A stretch of 64,000 nt of DNA from Candidatus Woesearchaeota archaeon (lineage in GTDB: Archaea > Nanobdellota > Nanobdellia > Woesearchaeales > GW2011-AR15): assembly GCA_016928835.1 (NCBI GenBank), contig JAFGJW010000003.1, positions 52,533 through 116,532 of the forward strand, in the 5' to 3' direction. Below are positions 28,664-37,417 of the stretch, one piece after another. Below the pieces are notes generated by a model that was not told the origin of the DNA, did not search any database, and saw only the letters and a list, made by a program, of their open reading frames with translations. The position numbers and the translations under genes were made by a program. Numbering within the stretch: the first letter of the stretch is position 1; the number at the start of each line of letters is the position of its first letter.

Positions 28664-28996
28664 ATGAAAGACGTTGATCAGGAAACAAAAAATAAAATTG
28701 AACAATTGCAGTTTCTTGAACAAAATATAAACACACTATTAGCACAGAAGCAGCAATTTCAATCACAGCTTCTTGAGGTTGAGTCAGCATTAAATGAACT
28801 GGAAACAACAACAGAAGCTTATAAAATTGTGGGCAATATAATGGTCCTTTCAAAAAAGCCCGATCTAAAAAAAGATCTTGATTCAAAAAAAGAGATACTT
28901 AATCTCAGAATAAAAAATATTGAAAAACAAGAAACCAAGATTAGGGAAAAAGCAACGAATATTCAGCAGGAAGTCATGGCTAAGTTAAAGAAGTGA
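28664..28996 (+). CDS. pfdB: Prefoldin subunit beta
   Basis: Subunit of the hexameric jellyfish chaperone that delivers unfolded proteins to the thermosome. Two long coiled-coil helices (IEQLQFLEQNINTLLAQKQQ and LDSKKEILNLRIKNIEKQET) flank the beta hairpin AYKIVGNIMVLSKKPD. 110 aa is normal. Part of the rpl37ae-rpoP-pfdB-UPF0147 run. Confidence 0.93.
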   Translation: MKDVDQETKNKIEQLQFLEQNINTLLAQKQQFQSQLLEVESALNELETTTEAYKIVGNIMVLSKKPDLKKDLDSKKEILNLRIKNIEKQETKIREKATNIQQEVMAKLKK

Positions 28997-29001
28997 TATT
29001 A

Positions 29002-29247
29002 ATGCCACAGGAACAGTTGAACAGAATCATAGAGGCACTTGCTCAACTTAAAGAGGATACAACTGTACCAAGAAACGTGAAAAGCAGGATTGATCATATA
29101 ATATCTGTACTCAGCTCAGAGCAGGAGACCTCATTGAAGATAAATAAGGCATTAAATGAACTTGATGAGATATCCAGCGACAATAATCTACAACCGTTTA
29201 CCAGAACCCAGCTTTGGAATATCAGCTCGATGCTGGAAGCTATTTAG
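29002..29247 (+). CDS. UPF0147-family protein
   Basis: Small helical archaeal protein of unknown function, recognised by EDTTVPRNVKSRIDHIISVL. The track start (GTG at 28993) overlaps the prefoldin stop. The ATG at 29002 gives MPQEQLNRII, the usual family start, so I prefer it. It is convergent with the MscS-like gene, overlapping by 8 nt. Confidence 0.85.
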   Translation: MPQEQLNRIIEALAQLKEDTTVPRNVKSRIDHIISVLSSEQETSLKINKALNELDEISSDNNLQPFTRTQLWNISSMLEAI

Positions 29248-29806
29248 GTTTTATTTCTATTTTCGATTTAACAACTGTAGAGTTTGGAACATAAATCATA
29301 TCATTCTTATCTGTTATGAGCTGCATTTGGATTAATCCAATGTGCACAACTTTCCCTTCAATATTGTCAAGCCTGATTTTGTCATTCTCCTTTATCTTTT
29401 TTTTCCGTAGGATATAAATGCCAGAGACCAGATTAGGAATCAGGTCTTTCACGCTCAGTATGAATGTAATAATAAGAATGGCAAGTATAGCTGCTACAAG
29501 CATGTATAGAACTATATTTTTTAAACCAACCTGATCCAGGGTTGCCAGCAGTGTCAGGGAATATGTAATATATGAAGCCAGACTTCCCAGGATTGTTTCT
29601 ATATCTACCTTAATTCCAGTGGCATTTCTTACAAGTTTATTAGCCTCAATTTCTCTGAGGGATTTTGTGATTACTTTGCCTAGAAACTTCCCAAGAATAA
29701 AGCCCAGCAGCATTATAATAAAAGCTACAACAATCCTGGATGCTGTGTTTGAAAAGAGCCAGTCCAAATACCCTGTTGGTTCGATAATAGCTGTGTTATC
29801 AGCCAT
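29240..29806 (-). CDS. Small-conductance mechanosensitive channel (MscS family)
   Basis: The 188-aa protein has three hydrophobic spans (IVVAFIIMLLGFILGKFLG, TYSLTLLATLDQVG and ILAILIITFILSVKDLIPN) followed by the MscS beta domain (ENDKIRLDNIEGKVVHIGLIQMQLITDKN). It ends after that domain (VPNSTVVKSKIEIKPK). It therefore lacks the long C-terminal vestibule of E. coli MscS. Likely opens under membrane tension. Confidence 0.85.
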   Translation of the reverse strand: MADNTAIIEPTGYLDWLFSNTASRIVVAFIIMLLGFILGKFLGKVITKSLREIEANKLVRNATGIKVDIETILGSLASYITYSLTLLATLDQVGLKNIVLYMLVAAILAILIITFILSVKDLIPNLVSGIYILRKKKIKENDKIRLDNIEGKVVHIGLIQMQLITDKNDMIYVPNSTVVKSKIEIKPK

Positions 29807-29940
29807 AGAAACTGTGAGAGCATTAAGGATATATAAATCTTATTAAAGTCTATATCCAAAGATAGAAATTACATATTTATTTTATAGTGATAATCTGCCT
29901 AAGATATTTTTAAATAATTGTAACTATTATTAATATTTGT

Positions 29941-30594
29941 ATGGACAATATCACAGAACTCAAAAGGAGAATATTTGATTCAGAAGAGAGAACCTTTTCT
30001 AATCTTCCATTGGAAGATATTGTCCAAGTAAACGGTGCTGTGAGAAAAGATATCGATACTGGGAACTTTTCTCTTGGAGAGGTCTTAGAATTCCTAGCCC
30101 GAGAGCAAAATGAGACAAAAAATGCATTTTTAGTTCCTGAGCACGAATCAGGTATAGAAATTGAAGACTTGGACAAAGTTGATCTTCTTCTCGAATCGAA
30201 GCTTAAAGAAAAAGACATACCAAGCATCCTGTTATATGAGGTCAAGCAAGGATTATATTACGTGTACTTAAGGAAAAAAGAAGAGGAAAAAGATGAGAAA
30301 GAAGAGAAACCAATAAAGAAAGAAGAAGAAGAAGAAGAAGAAGAGACAAATAAATATTTGTTTGTACCTGCTGACATAATGGTAAGACGCGTGCCTCAAT
30401 ATATCCTTGGCACAGGAATCCTAGGTAGAGCATTCATACATATGAATTATATTGAGGTTCTGGATTCCTTGTTTGGGCCAGAGTACATTGAAGTCTTGAC
30501 GCATGAAATCCTGCACATAAGGTACCCGCAAAAAGGAGAGATAGAGATAAGGCTTATAACAAGGAATTATATTGCCAACCCAATCTATAATTAG
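29941..30594 (+). CDS. HExxH putative metallopeptidase with acidic hinge
   Basis: The 217-aa protein contains LTHEILHIRYPQKGE in its last 40 residues: an HExxH zinc motif with a possible third ligand Glu a few residues on. A run of mixed Lys/Glu ending in eight consecutive Glu (EEEEEEEE region) at residues ~120-138 separates an N-terminal domain from the catalytic-looking part. No signal peptide is visible. Membership in a known peptidase family cannot be stated. A TATA-like motif lies near 29900. Confidence 0.65.
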   Translation: MDNITELKRRIFDSEERTFSNLPLEDIVQVNGAVRKDIDTGNFSLGEVLEFLAREQNETKNAFLVPEHESGIEIEDLDKVDLLLESKLKEKDIPSILLYEVKQGLYYVYLRKKEEEKDEKEEKPIKKEEEEEEEETNKYLFVPADIMVRRVPQYILGTGILGRAFIHMNYIEVLDSLFGPEYIEVLTHEILHIRYPQKGEIEIRLITRNYIANPIYN

Positions 30595-30629
30595 AAAATC
30601 TTATAAATTCTTATCATAAACTAAATTAT

Positions 30630-30827
30630 ATGGATAGCACAAAGACCAAAGTGAATAGAGTGATTCTGCAACTGGCAAAGGAGTTTGGGAATATTATACC
30701 AGTAGTTGAGATACATCGAATCCTTCCCGAGATTGACACAAAGAAGATTCACAAGGCAATCTCAGATCTTCAGGACGAAGGCCTTGTTAGCAGAATTGAT
30801 AAGCAAACAATACAGGTGAACCTATAA
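30630..30827 (+). CDS. Winged-helix domain protein
   Basis: This 65-aa protein is almost entirely one winged helix: VILQLAKEFGNIIPVVEIHR, then KKIHKAISDLQDEGLVSRID. The last base of its stop overlaps the ATG of the PIN-ATPase gene (TAATG), so it is translationally coupled to it. It may regulate or assist that protein; inferred only from position. Confidence 0.8.
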   Translation: MDSTKTKVNRVILQLAKEFGNIIPVVEIHRILPEIDTKKIHKAISDLQDEGLVSRIDKQTIQVNL

Positions 30828-32632
30828 TGGCTGAAAAATTAGTTCCTGATACCTCTGTTATTATAGAAGGAGTAGTGTCCAAAAAGATTACTGAACTCGG
30901 CTGTTCAACAATCATTATACATGAAGCACTCCTATCTGAGCTGGAGCATCAAGCGAACGAGGGTAAAGAGATAGGCTGGCTGGGTCTCGCTGAATTAGAG
31001 CGGTTAAAACAAATCTGTTCAGAGAATAATATCCATCTAGAATTTGGTGGACACAAACCAAGCCCTGCTCAAATAAAGCTTGCTACCTATGGAGAAATAG
31101 ATGCAATGATAAGGGATTTAGCTTATGAGGTGGGCGCCACATTGATGACTGCTGATAAAGTCCAGGCTAAGATTGCCAGAACAAAATCAATTGATGTAAT
31201 TGAGGTACCTATCAAGGCAAGTGTTAAGAAACTAAAGCTTGAGAAATTTTTTGATGACAATACTATGAGCATTCACCTAAGGGAAAACATATTTCCGTTT
31301 GCAAAAAAGGGTGCGCCTGGTAAGTGGAATTTTGCTTCCCTTTCTCAGAAAAAATTATCTAGAAAAGAAGTTCAGGAGATTTATAGAGAACTTGTGGAAC
31401 AGATTCCATTAAGAGAGGATGCGTTTATTGAGATTGAAAGAGCTGGCTCAATGATTATACAGTTCGCAAATTACAGGATTGTTGTCACAAAACCGCCTTT
31501 TTCAGATGGCTGGGAGATTACAGCTGTCAGACCTGTCAAGTTACTTGAACTTGAGGAATACAAGCTCTCTGAAAAACTAGGCAAGAGAATAAAAGAACAG
31601 GCAGAGGGAATTTTGATTGCTGGCGCACCAGGGCAGGGAAAAACAACATTTGCCAGGGCACTGGCGATATATTATGCGTCAGAAAACAAGGTCGTCAAAA
31701 CAGTGGAAGCGCCCCGCGACCTAATCCTTCCGGATAATATCACTCAGTTTGCCATCTCACATGGCACACCAGAAGAAGTCCACGATATTTTGCTGCTGAG
31801 CAGGCCAGATTATACAATATTTGATGAGATGAGAAATACTGCTGATTTCAGATTATTTGCTGATCTGAGGCTCAGTGGCGTCGGTATGGTGGGCATTGTT
31901 CATGCCACAACACCAATTGATGCAATCCAGAGATTCATAGGGAGAATAGAACTTGGTGTGATTCCGCAGATAATTGACACAGTTATTTTCATAAAAGCAG
32001 GAGGGATTGCCAAACTATATGAAGTTAAGATGACAGTTAAAGTGCCAGCGGGAATGACTGAGGAAGACCTGGCAAGACCAGTTGTTACTGTAAGCGATTT
32101 TGATACAAATAGGATTGAATACGAGATATATTCTTATGGAGAGGAAACAGTTGTTGTGCCTGTTGAAAAGGTTTCTGCTTTTGGCAAGGAGGAGAGCTCA
32201 GCGCATAAGATTGCTGCCCAAGCACTGGAAGAAAAATTTAAAAAATACTCAAGGAATGCGAAAATCGAGGTAAATGGGGCCAATAGATGCACTGTCTACC
32301 TGCCTGAGAATGAGATAGGATCAATTATTGGGAAACAAGGCAAGAGAATAGAAAAAATAGAGAAAGAACTAGGTATTAGAATTGATGTCAAGGAAATGCC
32401 AAGGACAGAAGAGGCTATTGAATTTGATGTTCAAATAAAAAAGAGATATATCCAACTGATTCCAAAGAATAACATCATCAGCAAAGACGTAGATATTTAT
32501 GTAAACGATGAATATCTTTTAACTGCAAAAGTGGGCAACAAGAATATTATTAAGATTCATAAATTCAATCCTGTTGGGAAGGATTTATTACATGCTATCA
32601 CCACAAAAAAGAATATTGAAGTCAGGGCATGA
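30827..32632 (+). CDS. PIN-ATPase-KH protein (PINA/COG1855 type)
   Basis: The 601-aa three-domain archaeal protein. The N-terminal PIN nuclease-like domain shows acidic positions in VPDTSVIIEGVV, GEIDAMIRDLA and TADKVQAKIA. A VirB11/PilT-type ATPase domain follows, with Walker A GAPGQGKTTFARAL and Walker B-like YTIFDEMRNTADF. A C-terminal KH domain carries GSIIGKQGKRIEKIE. In Sulfolobus the PINA homologue is reported as a Holliday-junction helicase. That role here is by family. It is coupled to genes on both sides (4-nt overlap with the flavodoxin). Confidence 0.92.
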   Translation: MAEKLVPDTSVIIEGVVSKKITELGCSTIIIHEALLSELEHQANEGKEIGWLGLAELERLKQICSENNIHLEFGGHKPSPAQIKLATYGEIDAMIRDLAYEVGATLMTADKVQAKIARTKSIDVIEVPIKASVKKLKLEKFFDDNTMSIHLRENIFPFAKKGAPGKWNFASLSQKKLSRKEVQEIYRELVEQIPLREDAFIEIERAGSMIIQFANYRIVVTKPPFSDGWEITAVRPVKLLELEEYKLSEKLGKRIKEQAEGILIAGAPGQGKTTFARALAIYYASENKVVKTVEAPRDLILPDNITQFAISHGTPEEVHDILLLSRPDYTIFDEMRNTADFRLFADLRLSGVGMVGIVHATTPIDAIQRFIGRIELGVIPQIIDTVIFIKAGGIAKLYEVKMTVKVPAGMTEEDLARPVVTVSDFDTNRIEYEIYSYGEETVVVPVEKVSAFGKEESSAHKIAAQALEEKFKKYSRNAKIEVNGANRCTVYLPENEIGSIIGKQGKRIEKIEKELGIRIDVKEMPRTEEAIEFDVQIKKRYIQLIPKNNIISKDVDIYVNDEYLLTAKVGNKNIIKIHKFNPVGKDLLHAITTKKNIEVRA

Positions 32633-33087
32633 AATACTTAACTGTGTATTATTCCAGAACTGGAACCACAAGAGTGATTGGTGAAGCAATAGCTAAGGAG
32701 CTTAATTCTGATATTGATGAAATTATTGATATGAACCAAAGAAAAAGCTTAATTGGTTATTTAAGATGCGGGATGGAAGTGGTGATGAAAAAGCTTCCAA
32801 AAATTAAGGATACTAAAGATGCAAGCAGATATGACCTTGTTGTTATTGGGACCCCTGTCTGGGCTGGAACAATGGCAAGTCCAGCAAGGACCTACATAAA
32901 AAATAACAAATTCAAAAAGGTTGCATTTTTCTGTACTCAAGCCAGTCCCCAACCCCAGAACACATTTAAGGATATGGAGCAGCTAACAAGAAAACCAGTA
33001 GCAGCATTACAACTGACAAGCAAAGAAGTAAAAAGCAATAAGTATAAAGACAAGGTAAAAAGATTTGTTAATGATATCATAAAATAA
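32629..33087 (+). CDS. Flavodoxin-like protein
   Basis: The 152-aa FMN-binding fold: YYSRTGTTRVIGEAIAKEL is the phosphate-binding loop and DLVVIGTPVWAGTMASPART the isoalloxazine-contacting region. Length is that of short flavodoxins. Its ATG overlaps the previous stop by 4 nt. Probable low-potential electron carrier or NAD(P)H:quinone-type flavoprotein. Confidence 0.88.
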   Translation: MKYLTVYYSRTGTTRVIGEAIAKELNSDIDEIIDMNQRKSLIGYLRCGMEVVMKKLPKIKDTKDASRYDLVVIGTPVWAGTMASPARTYIKNNKFKKVAFFCTQASPQPQNTFKDMEQLTRKPVAALQLTSKEVKSNKYKDKVKRFVNDIIK

Positions 33088-33132
33088 AACATTAATTTTT
33101 TAAATAAAACTTTTTTCTCATGTTAGTGAAAG

Positions 33133-33156
33133 ATAAGTTTGCTTCGGCAGACTTAT
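33133..33156 (+). promoter_or_regulatory. UUCG hairpin in the rps15 leader
   Basis: ATAAGTTTGC-TTCG-GCAGACTTAT forms a 10-bp stem (one G-U) capped by a stable UUCG tetraloop, 40 nt upstream of the S15 start. A second short pairing, TGGAG with CTCCA, lies between it and the Shine-Dalgarno AAGGTG. A structured leader is suggested, possibly for control by the ribosomal protein; that is inference. Confidence 0.5.
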
Positions 33157-33196
33157 GCTGGAGGATGGCAATTGACTATTTCTCCAAGGTGTTACA

Positions 33197-33652
33197 ATGG
33201 CAAGAATGCATTCACGAAAAAAAGGAAAATCCGGCTCTACGAAGCCAAGTAAAAAGCCTTCTCACAGCTGGGTAAGATATAAGACAAAAGAAGTCGAATT
33301 GCTTGTTGTCAAGCTCGCGAAAGAAGGCAAGACTTCTTCGCAGATTGGCCTTCATCTAAGAGACACATATGGTATACCCGACGTAAAACTAATCACAAAG
33401 AAGAAGATATCTAAGATATTGGACAGCAGAAACCTATCACCAAAAATACCTGAAAACCTAAAATCTCTTGTTAAAAAGGCAATTACCGTAAGAAAACATC
33501 TTGAAAAGAATTCTAAAGACCTTGTCTCAAAACGAGGCCTGCAACTCACTGAATCCAAAATTAGGAGACTTGTCAAGTATTATAAAAAGAATAATAGATT
33601 GCCTGCTGACTGGAAATATGATCCCAAAACAGTCAAGCTGATGTTAGAATAG
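33197..33652 (+). CDS. rps15: Ribosomal protein S15 (archaeal/eukaryotic uS15)
   Basis: Primary rRNA-binding protein of the small-subunit platform. [20 protein letters not shown] is the archaeal N-terminal extension, and [22 protein letters not shown] is the conserved three-helix core. 151 aa is normal. It is followed at once by the DHH exonuclease gene, a conserved archaeal pair. Confidence 0.95.
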   Translation: MARMHSRKKGKSGSTKPSKKPSHSWVRYKTKEVELLVVKLAKEGKTSSQIGLHLRDTYGIPDVKLITKKKISKILDSRNLSPKIPENLKSLVKKAITVRKHLEKNSKDLVSKRGLQLTESKIRRLVKYYKKNNRLPADWKYDPKTVKLMLE

Positions 33653-33656
33653 GTTG

Positions 33657-35081
33657 ATGATAGTGAAATACCAAAAATTTAGAAATGAGATAGCCAAGGC
33701 AGTCAAGAAATTCAGGGAGCTTGATAAGAACGAGATAATCCGAGTTATCAGCCACCTTGATGCAGACGGCATTTGTGCATGCTCAATTTTAATTCATGCG
33801 CTGAATCTCGAAAACCGCCGATACTCAATTTCTATTATTCCACAGTTAACAGAAAATGTTATCCAAGAGTATGTTAATGAAGAATACAGAATATATTTCT
33901 TCACAGACCTCGGCTCAGGCCAATTGGAACAAATCAGCAAGCATCTCAAGCACAGGACTATTTTTGTTCTTGACCACCACCAATATAATCAAGAATATGA
34001 ACTGCCTGATAATATAATCCATATTAATCCCCATAGCCATGAAATTGATGGTAATAGTGAAATATCAGGGAGCGGTGTTGTATATCTCTTTTCCACAATG
34101 CTGAATCACAAGGTTGAAAACCTGGCCCATATAGCTATTATTGGCGCTATCGGAGATATCCAAGAGAAAGATGGATTCGGAGGCATAAACAAAGAAATTC
34201 TTGATAAAGCGCTTGCGCTCAATAGATTGCGTATGAAGAAAGGTGTCCGATGGTTTGGCGCTGAGACAAAACCGCTGCATAAGCTGCTTGCCTATTCAAC
34301 AGACCCTTACATCCCTGATGTATCTGGTTCGCCTTCGCGCGCAATACAATTTCTAAAAAATCTTGAAATCATGCCTAAGATTGATAACCGGTGGAGATTT
34401 TTTAGGGACTTGACAGAAGATGAAAAACAAAGACTGATATCAGCCATAATTATTAAAAGGAGCAATGAACAAGAGCCTGAGGACATACTTGGCTTCAAAT
34501 ATATTCTTCCAGATGAGCAGGAAGCGAGTCCAACACGGAATGCAAGAGAGTTTTCCACATTGCTAAACGCATGCGGCAGATTGGACAAAGCATCTCTCGG
34601 CATAGGGACATGCCTCAATGATAAAAAAATAAAACAAAAGGCAATAGCCTGTTTGAAAGACTACAAAAGAGAAATCGTCAATGCAATGAGGTGGTACGAA
34701 GACAACCTTAGCTCCAAACACATTATTAAACATGATAAGTTCCAAATAATCAATGCAAGAGATAATATTAGGCCTAGTATTATTGGAACAATTGCCTCTA
34801 TTCTCTCAAACTCTCCTGAATTAGCAGAAGGAACATATATTATGACTATGGCGCAGCAGTATGATGGCTACACAAAAGTATCTTTGCGTGTCTCTGGCAG
34901 TGGAGAAAATGACTTAAGAGTACTTATCAAAGAGATTACAGATAAAGCTGGTGGCGAGGCCGGCGGCCATAAGAATGCTGCAGGAGCAATAATTCCAACA
35001 GATAATGAGCAGGAATTCATAAATACAGCATTAAGAATCCTTAACCAGTACAGCATAGAAGAAGTTATTGCTAATTCTTAA
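33657..35081 (+). CDS. DHH-family RecJ-like exonuclease (GAN-related)
   Basis: The 474-aa phosphoesterase. Motif I ISHLDADGICACSIL, motif II YFFTDLGSG and the DHH motif FVLDHHQYN are clear. The DHHA1 nucleotide-binding segment GGEAGGHKNAAGAII closes the protein. Family members are single-strand exonucleases or are bound to the GINS/CMG replication complex (GAN). The track start is TTG at 33654; the adjacent ATG at 33657 is more likely. It overlaps the 3' end of the convergent regulator gene by 11 nt. Confidence 0.92.
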   Translation: MIVKYQKFRNEIAKAVKKFRELDKNEIIRVISHLDADGICACSILIHALNLENRRYSISIIPQLTENVIQEYVNEEYRIYFFTDLGSGQLEQISKHLKHRTIFVLDHHQYNQEYELPDNIIHINPHSHEIDGNSEISGSGVVYLFSTMLNHKVENLAHIAIIGAIGDIQEKDGFGGINKEILDKALALNRLRMKKGVRWFGAETKPLHKLLAYSTDPYIPDVSGSPSRAIQFLKNLEIMPKIDNRWRFFRDLTEDEKQRLISAIIIKRSNEQEPEDILGFKYILPDEQEASPTRNAREFSTLLNACGRLDKASLGIGTCLNDKKIKQKAIACLKDYKREIVNAMRWYEDNLSSKHIIKHDKFQIINARDNIRPSIIGTIASILSNSPELAEGTYIMTMAQQYDGYTKVSLRVSGSGENDLRVLIKEITDKAGGEAGGHKNAAGAIIPTDNEQEFINTALRILNQYSIEEVIANS

Positions 35082-35349
35082 GAAGACTTTTAACTTTGTC
35101 TATGTGCTCAGCAACTTCCATTCCCTTCTTAGTCAAACTCAAGAATTTCAATCTGCCGTGTTTCTTGAACTCCACCAAACCGTTTCTCTGCATTTCCTGA
35201 AGAATCTTAACAACATGAGAATAAGTGCAGTCAATCATCTTAGCTAGTGAAGAGGCATACATCTCATTTTTAGCATTTTTTAACTCGACAAGCATCATCG
35301 CCGGCTTTTCCCTAAACAGAACACTGAACATAGATTTCCTCTTCCCCAT
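35071..35349 (-). CDS. Winged-helix transcription regulator (MarR/ArsR-like)
   Basis: The 92-aa single-domain protein. KMIDCTYSHVVKILQEMQRNGLVEFKKHG is a helix-turn-helix plus wing, followed by an end helix (EVAEHIDKVKSLL). Target unknown. It is convergent with the DHH gene and upstream of the AT-rich gap that precedes the orphan at 35473. Confidence 0.85.
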   Translation of the reverse strand: MGKRKSMFSVLFREKPAMMLVELKNAKNEMYASSLAKMIDCTYSHVVKILQEMQRNGLVEFKKHGRLKFLSLTKKGMEVAEHIDKVKSLLKN

Positions 35350-35472
35350 TCTATAATATTTTAGTTTTATTTATGATTTATATATTTATTGGTTTATTTA
35401 AAAATGGATATTGTAAAGTATAGTTTTAGGGATATAAATATAGAAAAGAGCAGTCAATATAAAAGTAAAAAA

Positions 35473-36510
35473 TTACCTTGATAGAAAAGAAGGCCGAGGT
35501 ATAAAACTCTCTGCATTATACCCATTCATAGGGATATGGAGTCTATTTTGAGCTGCTTCAGGCAGATTGAGTTCTTCTGGATTAATAAGAGAACCTGAGA
35601 TATCATACACTGCCTGATCTTGCATTCTTGCCAATGTTAATCTTGTTCGTGATTTTTCATCTAAACTAATAATTGCCACTGTATAACTTGCTCTACGATT
35701 TAATTTATTTTTTGTTGTTAACATAGGTGATCTGATCTTAGGTGCACCTGGTAAAAAACCAAAAGGATTTCGTTGTATATCGGGATTAAAAAAATATAAT
35801 ACCAATTGGAATTTATCCGGTTCTGTACAAATGACAGGGGCTGGACCTATTGCCAAAGTATGAACAGGAAAATCTGTTCCATATCTCTTACAAAGTTCTT
35901 CTGCTTGTCCCATTTTTTCTTCATAGGAGACAGGCAATTCTACTGTTCCTGTAAGATCTAAGAAATATAGGCAATTTCCAGAGGGCATTCCCGGTTTGAT
36001 TTTTACATTAATACCCCATGTTTCAGACTCTTCTGTTGGAGAGTAGATTTCAAAAGCTAATGGGAATATACAGTCTATAACTGAAGATATTGCCTGTTGT
36101 CGATTGGATGGCATCTGTAACCAGTAGTACAAATTATCCCTCTCCGGAGATAGTCTTCCATCAGAATCTATGCCAACATTTGCACTTGCACAAGCACGTC
36201 TATAGAAATCTGTCACAATAGCAGATACTTTTTTTCTATCCTCTGGAGACTGTGAATTCCAGCCACATATTTCAGCTATCTCAGAGCATTGTGTAAGTCC
36301 AGCTTCAGCCACTAATTCTTGTTCTAAATCACATTCTAAAAAATTTTTAAGCAATACATAACCTGCTAATTGCCATTTGTAAAGTGCATCTTTTCCTCTA
36401 CACCGTATATATAAGTTATATCTATCTTCTAATTTTCTAAGTAATCTCTCCCTACCCTCAAGCCAATAATTTCCCCCACTAATTGCCATTACTAACCCTT
36501 CAAGAACCAT
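35473..36510 (-). CDS. Orphan protein beside tRNA-Arg
   Basis: The 345-aa soluble protein is not recognised. The N-terminal half is helical with several Cys (LECDLEQELVAEAGLTQCSE, AEICGWNS); the second half has strand-rich, Pro/Gly-containing segments (PVHTLAIGPAPVI, NPFGFLPGAPKIRSP). The start 63 nt from the tRNA-Arg 3' end (divergent in position, same strand) mirrors the orphan cluster next to tRNA-Pro. Two Met choices exist near the start (36510 or eight codons in, 36486). Composition is poor in Lys compared with the flanking genes. Confidence 0.7.
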   Translation of the reverse strand: MVLEGLVMAISGGNYWLEGRERLLRKLEDRYNLYIRCRGKDALYKWQLAGYVLLKNFLECDLEQELVAEAGLTQCSEIAEICGWNSQSPEDRKKVSAIVTDFYRRACASANVGIDSDGRLSPERDNLYYWLQMPSNRQQAISSVIDCIFPLAFEIYSPTEESETWGINVKIKPGMPSGNCLYFLDLTGTVELPVSYEEKMGQAEELCKRYGTDFPVHTLAIGPAPVICTEPDKFQLVLYFFNPDIQRNPFGFLPGAPKIRSPMLTTKNKLNRRASYTVAIISLDEKSRTRLTLARMQDQAVYDISGSLINPEELNLPEAAQNRLHIPMNGYNAESFIPRPSFLSR

Positions 36511-36572
36511 CTCATGGAGAAATTAAAATGTATATTTAAAGTTTATCACTGTAACTACTTAAACATAGTTTA

Positions 36573-36812
36573 TGCCCCTGCGGGGACTTTCGATAACCTT
36601 AAACCAAACGATTTTTGAATTTTCGAATAAAAGTTCAAAAATCCATTTTTTGGTCAAACTTTTTACCGCTTGTCTGGTAAAAAGGTTGTATTCGAACCCC
36701 GGTCTCAAGATTTTTGTTAGTGCATACTATCTTTAGATAGTATTCGCTCCGGCGCTAACTGACGCTTACGGTTACCGCAATCTTGCATTCTGTCCAGCTA
36801 TACTACAGGGGC
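36573..36812 (-). tRNA. tRNA-Arg(GCG) with long anticodon-loop and T-loop insertions
   Basis: On the minus strand the acceptor GCCCCTG pairs with CAGGGGC, with discriminator A. The D-loop has GGA, so A20, an arginine identity base, is present. Anticodon stem CAAGA/TCTTG and loop TTGCGGA give anticodon GCG. A 63-nt insert follows position 37 (36712-36774) and contains a strong hairpin (ACTATC/GATAGT). T-stem CGGGG/CCCCG encloses TTCGA, then a 104-nt insert (36588-36691), then GT. The insert ends pair with each other (AACCTT with AAGGTT, and TTCGA with TCGAA), as expected for an intron fold. TATA-like TTTATAATAAA is at 36832-36842. At 240 nt it is the longest tRNA gene here. Confidence 0.85.
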
Positions 36813-36884
36813 ATGATTGACTAAAATAAGATTTATTATAAAAAGGTTTAGAAAATTGTAAGAAAATATTTTTGTAAAAAATTC

Positions 36885-36990
36885 AGAAGGGGGGACACCC
36901 CTCTTCTACACCCCAAACAATATTGGGGGGTTCAAGGGGGCTTTGTCGTGAATTCGAAGAATTCACGTATTACGAACATAGTGAGTATAC
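36885..36990. repeat. GC-rich palindromic intergenic element, copy 2
   Basis: It begins ATTCAGAAGGGGGG, then ACACCCCTCTTCT, ACACCCC and TTGGGGGGTTCAAGGGGG, followed by the inverted repeat GTGAATTCGAAGAATTCAC. The first part matches the start of the element at 7964 and the TTGAACCCCC part matches the element at 40734. No ORF runs through it. The remaining bases up to 37072 show only an AT-rich promoter-like stretch for pth2. Confidence 0.5.
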
Positions 36991-37072
36991 CCCATTGTAA
37001 AATATTAAAAGTCTTTAATTAAATATACTAAAAACAAAAATGTTTAAAACTACCAAACATTTATTCTATCAA

Positions 37073-37417
37073 ATGGAATACAAGCAGGTAATTCTGGTAA
37101 GGGCAGACTTAAAGTTACCCAAGGGGAAAATGTCAGCGCAGTGCTCACATGCATCTGTTGAAGCAGTGCTTCGCTCAGATAAAGAACTTGTAAAGAAGTG
37201 GCGTGCCCAGGGTTCAAAGAAGGTTGTACTCAAAGTAGAGAACCTAGAAGAACTGCACAAATACAACCAAATGGCCAAAGATATTGGATTAACAACAGCA
37301 TTAATAACAGACGCAGGAAAAACAGTAATTGCACCTGGCACAGAAACTGCTGTTGGAATTGGTCCAGACGAAGAAGAGAGAATAGATAAAATAACCGGCA
37401 ATCTGAAAATAATCTAA
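37073..37417 (+). CDS. pth2: Peptidyl-tRNA hydrolase, Pth2 family
   Basis: Releases tRNA from stalled peptidyl-tRNA. The sequence YKQVILVRADLKLPKGKMSAQCSHASVEA is the family signature, and LTTALITDAGKTVIAPGTETAVGIGP contains the conserved active-site TD and GP. The track start (37040) adds 11 residues not found in the family, so I start at MEYKQ (37073), giving 114 aa, the normal size. It is convergent with the next gene, overlapping by 4 nt. Confidence 0.95.
   Translation: MEYKQVILVRADLKLPKGKMSAQCSHASVEAVLRSDKELVKKWRAQGSKKVVLKVENLEELHKYNQMAKDIGLTTALITDAGKTVIAPGTETAVGIGPDEEERIDKITGNLKII

Noticed and set aside
33120-33275. 51-aa ORF starting in the rps15 leader
   Set aside because: It runs out of frame into rps15 and the leader is better explained by a hairpin; no family match.
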